Shown: positions 1-7,007 of the stretch, in pieces
Layout: each line of letters opens with the position of its first letter
Position numbering within the stretch: position 1 is the first letter of the stretch
Source of the DNA: a virus
DNA: 64,000 nucleotides
Virus record (IMG/VR): IMGVR_UViG_3300009545_000002
Coordinates: 1 to 64,000 of that record
Reading direction: 5' to 3' (one strand)
Translations under genes and position numbers: made by a program
Notes under the pieces: generated by a model
Database searches by the model: none
Told to the model about the DNA's origin: nothing
What the model saw: the letters and a program-made list of their open reading frames with translations, nothing else

Positions 1-731
1 AGCAATGCCTTCAGGAAGGCGCTGGCGAACGTCTCGTTGACCTGCTGACGCGCGAGCTTGCGGGTGGTGGCCAGGAAGCGCTCCCACTGGTCGAAGACGA
101 TGCCCAGGTCAAGGCGCACGTCCTTGGCGTCGAACTTCGCGTTGTGCGGGATCTTGATGACGCTGCCGACCGGGTCGGTCTCGGAGGCCTTCTGTTCGCC
201 GTAGCCGGCGGCCATGGTGAGCGTGTTGTGGCAGACGACGCGCACGCTGGTGAATTTCGCCGTGGTGCTCATGCTGGCGTCGTAGCTGGTGGCCAGCAGC
301 ACGTAGGGCCGGATCATGTCGGCGTCCAGGATGCACTCGCCGTCGTTCACGCGGGCCAGTGCCCAGATGCGCTTGCCGCCGTCCAGCGCGCCGGCGGTCT
401 CGAGGCTGAAGTGGTTGTGCTCGATCAGCTCGGAGAAGAAGCCGAGGATCTCGGACGGCTGCACCACCTGGTACCACTTCGACACGACCGACAGCGGCGC
501 CTTCGTGTCGCTGCGGTAGAGGACGTCGCGATCCGGGAACGGGATCACCAGGCCGTCGGGCGTGGTGCACGAGACCTGCGACCGCTTGACCGTGTGGGAC
601 AGGCCGGCTTCAACGGCCCAGGTCGCGAGGTCGGCGCCGGCGGTGAGCTGCTTGCCCATGCGATGCCACGGGGTCTTGCCGACAAATGCAATAGCGTCGC
701 GGCCGGCGGTTTGGTCGATCATGTGTGCCAT
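1..731 (-). CDS. DUF932 family protein (phage/plasmid-like TIGR03299), 3' end outside window
   Basis: About 243 codons are present; the C-terminus runs off the left edge. The start at 731 is preceded by AAGGAGT. Recognisable family features are GKTPWHRMG near residue 18, the VVSKWYQVVQP segment and the VCHNTL motif near residue 180, all typical of DUF932/TIGR03299 proteins of phages and plasmids. Molecular function is not established for the family; it is common among early or accessory phage genes. It is the last gene of a leftward group and shares its 5' leader (ACTGTAAGGAGT) with the genes starting at 1471 and 3858. Confidence 0.85.
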   Translation of the reverse strand, partial: MAHMIDQTAGRDAIAFVGKTPWHRMGKQLTAGADLATWAVEAGLSHTVKRSQVSCTTPDGLVIPFPDRDVLYRSDTKAPLSVVSKWYQVVQPSEILGFFSELIEHNHFSLETAGALDGGKRIWALARVNDGECILDADMIRPYVLLATSYDASMSTTAKFTSVRVVCHNTLTMAAGYGEQKASETDPVGSVIKIPHNAKFDAKDVRLDLGIVFDQWERFLATTRKLARQQVNETFASAFLKAL

Positions 732-796
732 TTGGGAACTCCTTACAGTGGTTGAAATGGCGGGCCGTTGGCGCGGCCCGTCTAGGGAAAGTCGCC

Positions 797-1471
797 TTAC
801 GCGACAGACTCGGTTTCGGCCGCCGCGGCGGTGAGGACGGCTGTCGCCGCCTTCCACTCGTCTTGCAGGCCGTAGTTCTTGGCGCAGACCGGGCCGAAGC
901 CCGCTGCTGTGCTGGTTTCATCCTTCAGTGCCGTGTTGCAGAAACAGCAGCGGCCGGTCAGTCGGCCATGCTTCTTCGCGGTACCGGCCGGGTCCTGCGA
1001 GAACGCACGCAGGAAGCGGCTGACCGTTTCCAGGTCCTGCTCGCTCGCCGCCCGGCCTTGTGTCCAGTTGCCGGCAGCGTCGACTCGCCCGAACCACACG
1101 TTCGAGCCGTAGGCGCCGCCGTCGGTCACTTGCACCTGGCCTTCGTACTTGCTGCGCGAGCCGGCCAGCGAGAGCTGAATGGGTTGGTGCTCGACCTGCA
1201 GCGTGATCTTCGGGAATTGCAGCTTCTGCTTCGCGCGGGCGAACAGTTTCACGACCCCGGAGAAGTCACCGACCGATTCGGTCTTCGGCGCCTGCGCTTG
1301 CGGGTCCGCCGCGCGCTGGGTCAGTTTGTCGACCCAGAGCCACTGCTTGTCGGACAGCTCGCGCTTGCGGTTGAAGCTGCTGAGCAGATCACGCGCGAAG
1401 GTCTGGTCGCCCGCGCTCAGGCGCGGGATGGCGTCGGACAGGGCTTCGACTCGGAGGGTGGTGGCGTTCAT
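797..1471 (-). CDS. DUF6011-type zinc-binding phage protein
   Basis: 224-aa protein. The start at 1471 was chosen over a longer frame because AAGGAGT lies 10 nt upstream. The C-terminal part has GRCCFCNTAL then GFGPVCAKNYG, the paired-cysteine signature of DUF6011, probably binding one zinc. The N-terminal half (LSDKQWLWVDKL) is the usual partner segment in phage homologues. No enzymatic function is known. It lies 65 bp upstream of the DUF932 gene on the same strand, so the two are probably co-transcribed from the promoter near 1590. Confidence 0.75.
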   Translation of the reverse strand: MNATTLRVEALSDAIPRLSAGDQTFARDLLSSFNRKRELSDKQWLWVDKLTQRAADPQAQAPKTESVGDFSGVVKLFARAKQKLQFPKITLQVEHQPIQLSLAGSRSKYEGQVQVTDGGAYGSNVWFGRVDAAGNWTQGRAASEQDLETVSRFLRAFSQDPAGTAKKHGRLTGRCCFCNTALKDETSTAAGFGPVCAKNYGLQDEWKAATAVLTAAAAETESVA

Positions 1472-1586
1472 TTCCGGGGACTCCTTACAGTCTTTGGGGG
1501 CAGATCGGGTCTCGGGGCCGTTGGCGCGGCCCGTCGGGCTTTGCGGGAGAGGCAGTCTAGATACTGTTTTCTTTCCCACTGACTTT

Positions 1587-1637
1587 ATTATATCCCGTTA
1601 ATCCTGATATTCGCAGGGTTACGCAAATATATTTGCG
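1587..1637 (-). promoter_or_regulatory. Leftward promoter with palindromic operator candidate
   Basis: Reading leftward, a perfect TATAAT (-10; plus-strand ATTATA 1587-1592) sits in an unusually AT-rich stretch upstream of the 797-1471 gene. The -35 hexamer at 17 bp is poor, suggesting an activated promoter. About 30 bp further upstream is the perfect 16-bp palindrome CGCAAATATATTTGCG at 1622-1637, a plausible dimeric regulator site. Sequence-only inference. Confidence 0.45.
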
Positions 1638-1686
1638 CCCCGGCGCATATTCGCGGCTGATACCAGATACCCGACGCCACAAACAG

Positions 1687-1709
1687 AAAGGCCCCTCGCG
1701 GGGCCTTTT
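1687..1709. terminator. Bidirectional rho-independent terminator
   Basis: AAAGGCCCC-TCGC-GGGGCCTTT is a perfect stem with a 4-nt loop, followed by T-runs on either strand. It lies downstream of the leftward gene ending at 1735 and separates the 3858-1735 operon from the promoter of the 1471 gene. Confidence 0.8.
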
Positions 1710-1734
1710 CGGAAGGGTGGTCAGGGTCAGCCGC

Positions 1735-1902
1735 TCACATCTCGCCCTCGATGATCCAGCCGGCCCACCGGCACAAGGCTTCCTCCGCGGCCATCCGCAC
1801 CAGCACCGGGGCGACCAGGTCCCAGTCGTTGGCAGCAACGAACCGCTCTTGCTCCGCCAGACAAGCTGCCGTTTTGATGACGGTCGCAGCCGAGGCGCTC
1901 AT
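1735..1902 (-). CDS. Small hypothetical protein (55 aa)
   Basis: A 55-aa frame starting MSASAATVIK with GGAGAG 8 nt upstream of the ATG; the upstream gene stops 2 nt before its start, and the bidirectional terminator follows. The product is helical with no recognisable domain. Supported mainly by spacing and RBS. Confidence 0.55.
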   Translation of the reverse strand: MSASAATVIKTAACLAEQERFVAANDWDLVAPVLVRMAAEEALCRWAGWIIEGEM

Positions 1903-1904
1903 CT

Positions 1905-2114
1905 TCACGCTCTCCGGGCGGGCAGTTCCGCCGCGCGGACCATCTTGGCCAGCCAGTCCGGGTCGGCGGCCTCGAGCGCCTTGAACTTCGCCAGGTCGCT
2001 CGGGACGAGCCCGATGTACTTCTTGACGCGGCGCTCGTGCGCCTGCTTCGGCGGGCGCCCAACCGGGTTCTTCGGGCGCGTGTCGGTTGCGGTTGTGTCG
2101 GTTGCGGTGGACAT
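1905..2114 (-). CDS. Small basic hypothetical protein (69 aa)
   Basis: 69 aa, rich in Thr/Asp at the N-terminus, then the basic segment KNPVGRPPKQAHERRVKKY, which contains an AT-hook-like GRP core, then a helical C-terminus. AT-hook-like cores often contact the DNA minor groove, so a small DNA-binding protein is possible. The ATG at 2114 has a Shine-Dalgarno-like AAAGGAG; the gene is tightly coupled to the one at 1902. Confidence 0.6.
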   Translation of the reverse strand: MSTATDTTATDTRPKNPVGRPPKQAHERRVKKYIGLVPSDLAKFKALEAADPDWLAKMVRAAELPARRA

Positions 2115-2125
2115 CTCGGCTCCTT

Positions 2126-2371
2126 TCAGGGGTGGAAGATTTTGATGAGGGCTACCGTCGAGGTCGCGACCGTGATGATCACGGCCGCTGCGGCGGCGAC
2201 GATCGGGATGTAGGGGTACCAGGTCGTTTCGAGGCGCATCTTCGCGGCCTCGGCCGTCAACTTCTCGCGTTCGGCCTCGAACTTGATCGCCTCGGCTTCC
2301 ATCCTTCTGACGGTGGCGCGCATTTCCAAGAGGGACTCTTCCCTCAGGTCTGCGGATTCTTCGGGGGTCAT
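2126..2371 (-). CDS. Small single-pass membrane protein with coiled coil
   Basis: 81 aa. Residues ~5-50 form a charged heptad-like helix rich in Glu/Lys/Ala; residues ~52-77 are a hydrophobic membrane segment (IPIVAAAAAVIITVATSTVALI). Probable inner-membrane anchored protein with cytoplasmic N-terminus. The function is unknown; it could be an exclusion or membrane-sensing protein, but nothing specific shows this. Confidence 0.6.
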   Translation of the reverse strand: MTPEESADLREESLLEMRATVRRMEAEAIKFEAEREKLTAEAAKMRLETTWYPYIPIVAAAAAVIITVATSTVALIKIFHP

Positions 2372-2374
2372 GGG

Positions 2375-2566
2375 TCAGCCTTTCAGGGTGGCGATGGTCT
2401 GCGGGTCGTTGGTGAACCCGAACAGGTACCAGCCGGTCACATGCGCGTTGGGCATGCGGCCGTATGCGCTGATGGATCCGTCTTGGTGGACCTTGAATTT
2501 GCGGGCGCCGAACTTGGCGCGGAGGGCATCTCGAATCTGTCTGCCGCTCATGGTTTGTGTCTTCAT
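2375..2566 (-). CDS. Small hypothetical protein (63 aa)
   Basis: 63 aa starting MKTQTMSGRQIRDALRAKFG, with AGGAG upstream of the ATG at 2566. Four bases separate its stop from the next gene, so translation is likely coupled. A compact alpha/beta pattern (GARKFKVHQDGSISAYG) is visible but no family is recognised. Confidence 0.6.
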   Translation of the reverse strand: MKTQTMSGRQIRDALRAKFGARKFKVHQDGSISAYGRMPNAHVTGWYLFGFTNDPQTIATLKG

Positions 2567-2610
2567 GGGTTGGGCTCCTGTGCTCACAATTATTATCCTC
2601 CGAAAACTGG

Positions 2611-2994
2611 TCAGTCGAGGATGTTGTATCCACGACCAGCGAGGCACCGCTTGATGACCATCTCCTGGGTCTCGTTGGCGCGTTCGGCCATGGCGCCGCC
2701 GCCTGCAGCAGCGCCGTAGGCCGCCGTCTCGTTGCGGTATCCACGGGCGCCCAGAGCTGCGCCGAGCAGCGCGCCGAAGATGGCGCCGGCGATCGCGGCC
2801 TGTCCGGCGCTCGCCTTCTTGTTGGCATAGGTCTGGCACTCGTACAGGTCGCTGCGGAAGCTCTCGTCCGTGTGGCCTTGCATATCGACCATCGGGACAT
2901 ATGCGGCGCCGCGCGGGGCGATTGCGCAGCCTTGCAGGGTCAGGGACACGCAGACGACGCTCAAGAGCAGCTTGGATTTCAGTTGGTACTTCAT
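2611..2994 (-). CDS. Glycine-zipper lipoprotein
   Basis: 127 aa. Starts MKYQLKSKLLLSVVCVSLTLQGC: a signal peptide ending in a lipobox (LQGC), so lipidation at Cys ~23 is expected. Residues ~70-95 form a glycine-zipper segment (AIAGAIFGALLGAALGARG) as in outer-membrane glycine-zipper lipoproteins. Phages sometimes use such lipoproteins for superinfection exclusion or as lysogenic conversion genes; that role is inference. Confidence 0.7.
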   Translation of the reverse strand: MKYQLKSKLLLSVVCVSLTLQGCAIAPRGAAYVPMVDMQGHTDESFRSDLYECQTYANKKASAGQAAIAGAIFGALLGAALGARGYRNETAAYGAAAGGGAMAERANETQEMVIKRCLAGRGYNILD

Positions 2995-3082
2995 TGGGAA
3001 ACCTCGGTTACTACACATTCAGGAAATTGGCGGACACGGCTGCGCCGCGCCCGAGGGCGCTGGGTGGGGTATTGCTGGGTGG

Positions 3083-3658
3083 TTAGGCCTCTTCTGTCAG
3101 GACCGCATCAACCTCGCGCGCGAGGTCTGGGCGATGCAGCTTGATGAAGGCCGCCAGAGCCGGCCGCAATTCCGCGCGGTTGCTTTCGACGAGCACCCGA
3201 AACACGTCGGTGCGCCGCAGTTCGCCGATGGAGTCGGCGGCGCACTTGATGTAGAGCTCGAGGTCGTCGACCTCCGCCGTGCCTTGCTGGACGTCGCGCG
3301 CGTGGTATGGGCAGACGTCGTTTTCGTCGTAGGCGTCGCGCAGCTCATCCGCGAAGACGCGGAACTGGGCGGAGACGCGGAACTCGGCGTCGGGATACTC
3401 CTGGCCGACGCTGGTGGCGGCCGTCAGCGCCAGCAGCGCCAGCGACAGGCGTTCCTTGACGCACTTGGTCAGGCGGGCGTCGAGGGCTTCGAGCCAGTCC
3501 ATCACGAAGGCGCTGCCGCTGACGCCGTGCTCGCGCACGTAGCGCACGCGGGTCTGCGTGATGTTCATGGAGGCGGCCAGGCCGCGGATGGTCTTGCCGT
3601 GCATGCGCATGAGGCGCTGCACCTGGCGGCCGCTGAGGGTTGGGGTGCCGGCGCTCAT
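3083..3658 (-). CDS. Putative HTH-containing hypothetical protein
   Basis: 191 aa. The first 50 residues (LSGRQVQRLMRMHGKTIRGLAASMNITQTRVRYVRE) read as a helix-turn-helix; the remainder is helical with no recognised domain. Its ATG overlaps the stop of the 65-aa gene upstream, so it is co-translated with it next to the divergent promoter region at 3.86-3.96 kb. A regulator role is plausible but unproven. Confidence 0.6.
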   Translation of the reverse strand: MSAGTPTLSGRQVQRLMRMHGKTIRGLAASMNITQTRVRYVREHGVSGSAFVMDWLEALDARLTKCVKERLSLALLALTAATSVGQEYPDAEFRVSAQFRVFADELRDAYDENDVCPYHARDVQQGTAEVDDLELYIKCAADSIGELRRTDVFRVLVESNRAELRPALAAFIKLHRPDLAREVDAVLTEEA

Positions 3659-3660
3659 GA

Positions 3661-3858
3661 TCAGGCTCCGATCCGCAGGGCGGCCAGGTTGGCAACCCGG
3701 AGCGCTTTGGTCGCGCGAGCCCGGAAGAGCGCCGCGGCGCTGCGGTTCCTGATGAAGTCGGCATGCCGCGCGCAGCGGAAATTGATGCGGGCAATCGCCT
3801 CGCAGGCATCCATCACTTGGGCAAGCTGCAGGTGACGATGGGTGCTCAGTCTGCTCAT
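3661..3858 (-). CDS. Small hypothetical protein, first gene of leftward operon
   Basis: 65 aa, Arg/Ala-rich and helical (MSRLSTHRHLQLAQVMDACE). Preceded by AAAGGAGTCAAT, and by the ACTGTAAAGGAGT leader also found before the genes at 731 and 1471. No domain recognised. Confidence 0.6.
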   Translation of the reverse strand: MSRLSTHRHLQLAQVMDACEAIARINFRCARHADFIRNRSAAALFRARATKALRVANLAALRIGA

Positions 3859-3885
3859 ATTGACTCCTTTACAGTCATTGGGCGG

Positions 3886-3928
3886 GTTACTAGTAACTTG
3901 GCAATTACTAGTTGACGTTAATTATACT
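3886..3928. promoter_or_regulatory. Divergent promoter/operator between leftward operon and DNA-modification genes
   Basis: A perfect 12-bp palindrome GTTACTAGTAAC (3886-3897) is followed 8 bp later by the related half-site TTACTAGTTGAC (3905-3916). TATAAT on the minus strand (3921-3926) can serve the leftward operon; the same bases with TTGGCA at 3898-3903 (17-bp spacing) can serve rightward transcription. Repeated ACTAGT cores overlapping the promoters suggest a repressor operator. Confidence 0.45.
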
Positions 3929-3962
3929 CGTTTACCGCATACTCACGGGGTGTATCTCAAAT

Positions 3963-5366
3963 ATGTTTGTCGGCGCTGTGCCCATGCCGGTAGTTAATCA
4001 ACTGCTCGGCGCATCGAATTGCACGAACTGGCGGGAGATATTCGTCTGCTGCTCCGGCTCGTTTCGCGTCGATCGCGCGCTCAAGACGAAATACCCGGAC
4101 AAGGTGGTGCGTGGCAATGACGTCTCGATGGTCTCCTGCGCCGTCGGCGCGCTGCTCACCGGGCGCGCGTTCGACATCAAGTTCAAAGGGCGCCTCGCCT
4201 TCATGGAGGATGCCGGCCTGGCCGACTTCGACACGCGCGTCGCCGCGGTGATCGTGGCCCTCGGGCTTGGCCAGTTCTCCTCCGACAACGCCTACGCCCG
4301 CGGCCACTTCGATCACGGGCAGCGCAACTTCGCCGCCTTGCTCGCGAAGGCCAGGGAGAAGGTCGCGCTGCTCGCGAGCGGCGTGAAGCTCGACGACTTC
4401 TTCGCCGGCGACTTCCGCGTGCATGCGCAGCGCGCGATCGACACCGGCGCGGGCCTTGCCGGGTTCATGCCGACGTACAAGGGCGGCTACGAGCGCCTCT
4501 ATCGATTCATCGACGAGAACGTCGTTTGGGACCGGCCGACCTTCGAGACATGGGACCCGAAGGATCTGCCGGATTGGCTCGCCGGCGTCGCGCGCGCCGG
4601 CGTGCCCTACATGGTCATCACGGACCAGGCCCTGCAGGGCTTCCGCGCGTCGACCGAGTACCGCTCGACGACGAACAAGCCGATCTACGGCTACATCGGC
4701 GAGGGCAAGTCATCGTTTCGCAGGAACCTGAACCGCGGCGCCTCGTTCGCGTACCAGAAGGTCGACCCGTACTCGCTCGGGCCGATGACCGACGTGCAGC
4801 TCGTGCCGGCCAGCAGCGCGGCGATGAACTTCCTGCGCAACGCCTACCTGGCCAAGGGCATCGCGCACTGCACCGGCACCGTCAACTACCTGGTGATGCT
4901 CGACGGCAAGCTCGCCGGCGGCTTCATCTACACGCGCGACAAGTGGGATGCCTCGCACTGCATCTACCTGCTGTCGGACTTCTGCATCGTCCACGAGCGC
5001 CGCATGGCCAAGCTGGTGGCGATGCTCGCGACCAGCTTCGAGACCGTCGATGCCTGGGGCAAGCGCTTCGTTTCGCGGCCGACCTTGCTCTGCACGACGG
5101 CCTTCACCGATCAGCCTGTGTCCATGAAATACCGAGGAATCTATGAGCTCACGAGTCGCAAGCCGGGCGCCCTCAACTACCAGTGCGCCATCGGCAGCCG
5201 AGAGCGAACCGCCAAAGCCATCTACCTCGAATGGCTCGGGCGCTTCGCAAAAGCTGGTGACGCGGATCGTGCGCGTCAAGCTGAAGACGCTGCGAGCGCT
5301 CGACAAGAACGCCCGCTACATGGCCGAACCGGAGTTCAACCGGCTGGTGGACAACCTGCGGCATGA
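3963..5366 (+). CDS. Putative DNA-modification / antirestriction protein (methyltransferase- or Mom-like)
   Basis: 467 aa from the ATG at 3963 (a further ATG at 3984 is possible). The N-terminus (NWREIFVCCSGSFRVDRALK, then NDVSMVSCAVG) resembles phage proteins annotated as antirestriction adenine methyltransferase. The C-terminal half (LDGKLAGGFIYTRDKWD, CIYLLSDFCIVHERRMAKL) looks like an acyltransferase/GNAT core of the kind seen in Mom-like base-modification enzymes. The last ~75 codons lie out of frame over the next gene. In actinophages and proteobacterial phages this gene type is paired with a ParB-like gene as here, consistent with DNA modification that protects the genome. The assignment is by recall of families, not by alignment. 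Confidence 0.55.
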   Translation: MFVGAVPMPVVNQLLGASNCTNWREIFVCCSGSFRVDRALKTKYPDKVVRGNDVSMVSCAVGALLTGRAFDIKFKGRLAFMEDAGLADFDTRVAAVIVALGLGQFSSDNAYARGHFDHGQRNFAALLAKAREKVALLASGVKLDDFFAGDFRVHAQRAIDTGAGLAGFMPTYKGGYERLYRFIDENVVWDRPTFETWDPKDLPDWLAGVARAGVPYMVITDQALQGFRASTEYRSTTNKPIYGYIGEGKSSFRRNLNRGASFAYQKVDPYSLGPMTDVQLVPASSAAMNFLRNAYLAKGIAHCTGTVNYLVMLDGKLAGGFIYTRDKWDASHCIYLLSDFCIVHERRMAKLVAMLATSFETVDAWGKRFVSRPTLLCTTAFTDQPVSMKYRGIYELTSRKPGALNYQCAIGSRERTAKAIYLEWLGRFAKAGDADRARQAEDAASARQERPLHGRTGVQPAGGQPAA

Positions 5367-5955
5367 CGGCGTGCTGACGTCGCTGCCGCTGGTCTACCGC
5401 GGCGAGATCCTCTCGGGCAACCACCGCGTGCAGGCGGCGATCAAGGCCGGCATCGTCGACGCCGACGTGATCGAGATCACCAGCGAGCTCGACGAGCAGC
5501 AGCGCCGCGCCATCCAGCTCTCGCACAACGCGCTGACCGGCAAGGACGACCCGAACGTGCTGCGCGAGATCTACGAGAGCCTCTCGCTCGACTGGCAGAA
5601 GTACAGCGCGGTCTACGAGGAAATGTTCAAGCTCGACGAGGCGAAGGCGGTCACGCTCGGCATCCCGATCGCCAAGTATCAAGAGCTCGTCGTCGCCTTC
5701 CTGCCCGAGGACCGGGCCGCGTTCTACGAATTCGCGATGACGCTCGAGCGGCGCTACAAGAAGGCCGACGTGATCGTCGGCGAGGTCTCGAGCTTCGACG
5801 CGTTCTTCGAGGCCATCCTGGCCGTCAAGGAAGGCCGCAACATCGGCAACACGGGCACCGCGCTGCGCGTGATGGCCGACATCGTGTCGCGCGTGATGGC
5901 CGAAGAGACGGCCGTCGCCGAGACGCAAAAGCTATCGAAGAAGCGCGGCCATTGA
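5143..5955 (+). CDS. ParB/Srx-like nuclease-domain protein
   Basis: 270 aa. After a Ser/Pro-rich leader (to ~residue 38) comes a ParB N-terminal-like fold: KTLRALDKNARYM, LVDNLRHDGVLTSLPLVYRG, then the GNHRVQAA core (catalytic/phosphate-binding motif of ParB/Srx proteins). The ATG at 5143 has GAGGAA 5 nt upstream, which supports the start despite a 224-nt overlap with the upstream gene. Probably works with the preceding protein in DNA modification; many phage ParB-like proteins act as CTPases or nucleases. Confidence 0.75.
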   Translation: MSSRVASRAPSTTSAPSAAESEPPKPSTSNGSGASQKLVTRIVRVKLKTLRALDKNARYMAEPEFNRLVDNLRHDGVLTSLPLVYRGEILSGNHRVQAAIKAGIVDADVIEITSELDEQQRRAIQLSHNALTGKDDPNVLREIYESLSLDWQKYSAVYEEMFKLDEAKAVTLGIPIAKYQELVVAFLPEDRAAFYEFAMTLERRYKKADVIVGEVSSFDAFFEAILAVKEGRNIGNTGTALRVMADIVSRVMAEETAVAETQKLSKKRGH

Positions 5956-6533
5956 GCTCTATCGGCGACCCCGACCGATAGGACACGGCTTTTCAGTTTT
6001 CAGCGATCGCCGGCCGACCGCGATAGGCGGCGGCGATTCAGTGCTCGCCAATCGGCACATCGCGGCCATAGGGCACGGCAATTCAGTTTTCGCCAATGGG
6101 CGCTCTTCGCCGATAGGCGTTGACTTCCGGTGAATTTCAACTATCGGGGCCGTCCGCCGACATGCCCTGACTATCTATTGGCGCCAAATTGCCGATACCA
6201 GGTGACTATCTATCGACGACTCGAATCGATATTGAAAAGTCATCGGTGCAAAAAACTATCGTCGAATCGAGTCGATTGAGGACTATCGGATACCCGAGTC
6301 GTTATGCGATGACTATCCATACGTTTCAAGCATGGAATTTAAGTACACAACGACTCTAAGCTGTTGATTTATAAGAAGAAAAACGACCTTCGCCTACGAT
6401 GCGATCGCAGGTGTGGTAAGGGGGTAGTGAGGAAAAGCGCAAATATTGCGCGGCGAGGCTACACGCGTCTTTGGCGGGGGGTGTGGTTTTGTCCAGTATT
6501 TCAGTCCCAGCCAATCTCAAGCGAGTCATCAAG
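5956..6533. repeat. Repeat-rich non-coding region before terminase: candidate packaging site
   Basis: Four units with an exact 45-bp period begin at 5976, 6021, 6066 and 6111. Each opens with C(G/C)ATAGG; the first three add an (A/T)TTCAGT(T)TTC-type block about 15 bp in. A second family of TGACTATC/AACTATC blocks follows at ~6140, 6170, 6205, 6255, 6282 and 6312, mixed with CGACTCGAATCGA-type near-palindromes. No convincing gene is present. Position immediately upstream of the small terminase is typical for cos/pac sites, and repeated motifs suit TerS recognition (inference). Confidence 0.55.
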
Positions 6534-7007
6534 ATGTCAGGCCCACCGAAAAAACCCACCGCGCTCAAGCTGATCGCCGGAAATCCCGGCGGAAAGAAGC
6601 TGCCGGTCAACGAGCCGAAGCCGAAGATCGAGGTGCCGAGCCAACCGCGCCATTTGAACGCAGAGGCGCGGGCGGAATGGGATCGCCTCGCGCCGGTGCT
6701 CATGCGTCTGAAGCTGCTCACGCGGCTCGATCGCGCGGCCTTCGCGAGTTACTGCGTGGCCTGGGGTCGGCATGTCGAAGCGGAAGAGCAGCTGGCCAAG
6801 GCCTCGGCGCTCGCCTTCACCGGCAACGGCTACCCGATCATCAACCCGTGGTTCATCATCTCGAAGCAGTCGGTCGAGCAGATGTCGAAGTTCCTGTCCG
6901 AGTTCGGGCTGACGCCGGCGGCGCGCACGCGCATCGGCACGCCGGCACCGCCCGAGCCACAAGGCGACGATGGCCAAGAAGAAAAGCGCAGCCACTTCGA
7001 GTTCTGA
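6534..7007 (+). CDS. terS: Terminase small subunit (P27 family)
   Basis: 157 aa from the ATG at 6534; a longer frame using TTG at 6471 was rejected because family members start MSGPPKKPT-like. The segment KPTALKLIAGNPGGKKLP is the P27/Terminase_4 signature, followed by a helical DNA-binding/oligomerisation region (EWDRLAPVLMRLKLLTRLDRAAF). It recognises the packaging site and delivers DNA to the large subunit, whose gene overlaps it by 38 nt. Confidence 0.9.
   Translation: MSGPPKKPTALKLIAGNPGGKKLPVNEPKPKIEVPSQPRHLNAEARAEWDRLAPVLMRLKLLTRLDRAAFASYCVAWGRHVEAEEQLAKASALAFTGNGYPIINPWFIISKQSVEQMSKFLSEFGLTPAARTRIGTPAPPEPQGDDGQEEKRSHFEF

Noticed and set aside
144-755. Long plus-strand open frames opposite the DUF932 and DUF6011 genes
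   Set aside because: They are GC-rich shadow frames without RBS; the minus-strand frames have family motifs and good ribosome sites.
6471-6533. N-terminal extension of the small terminase from TTG 6471
   Set aside because: Family members start at the MSGPPKKP-like residue, and the TTG has no RBS.
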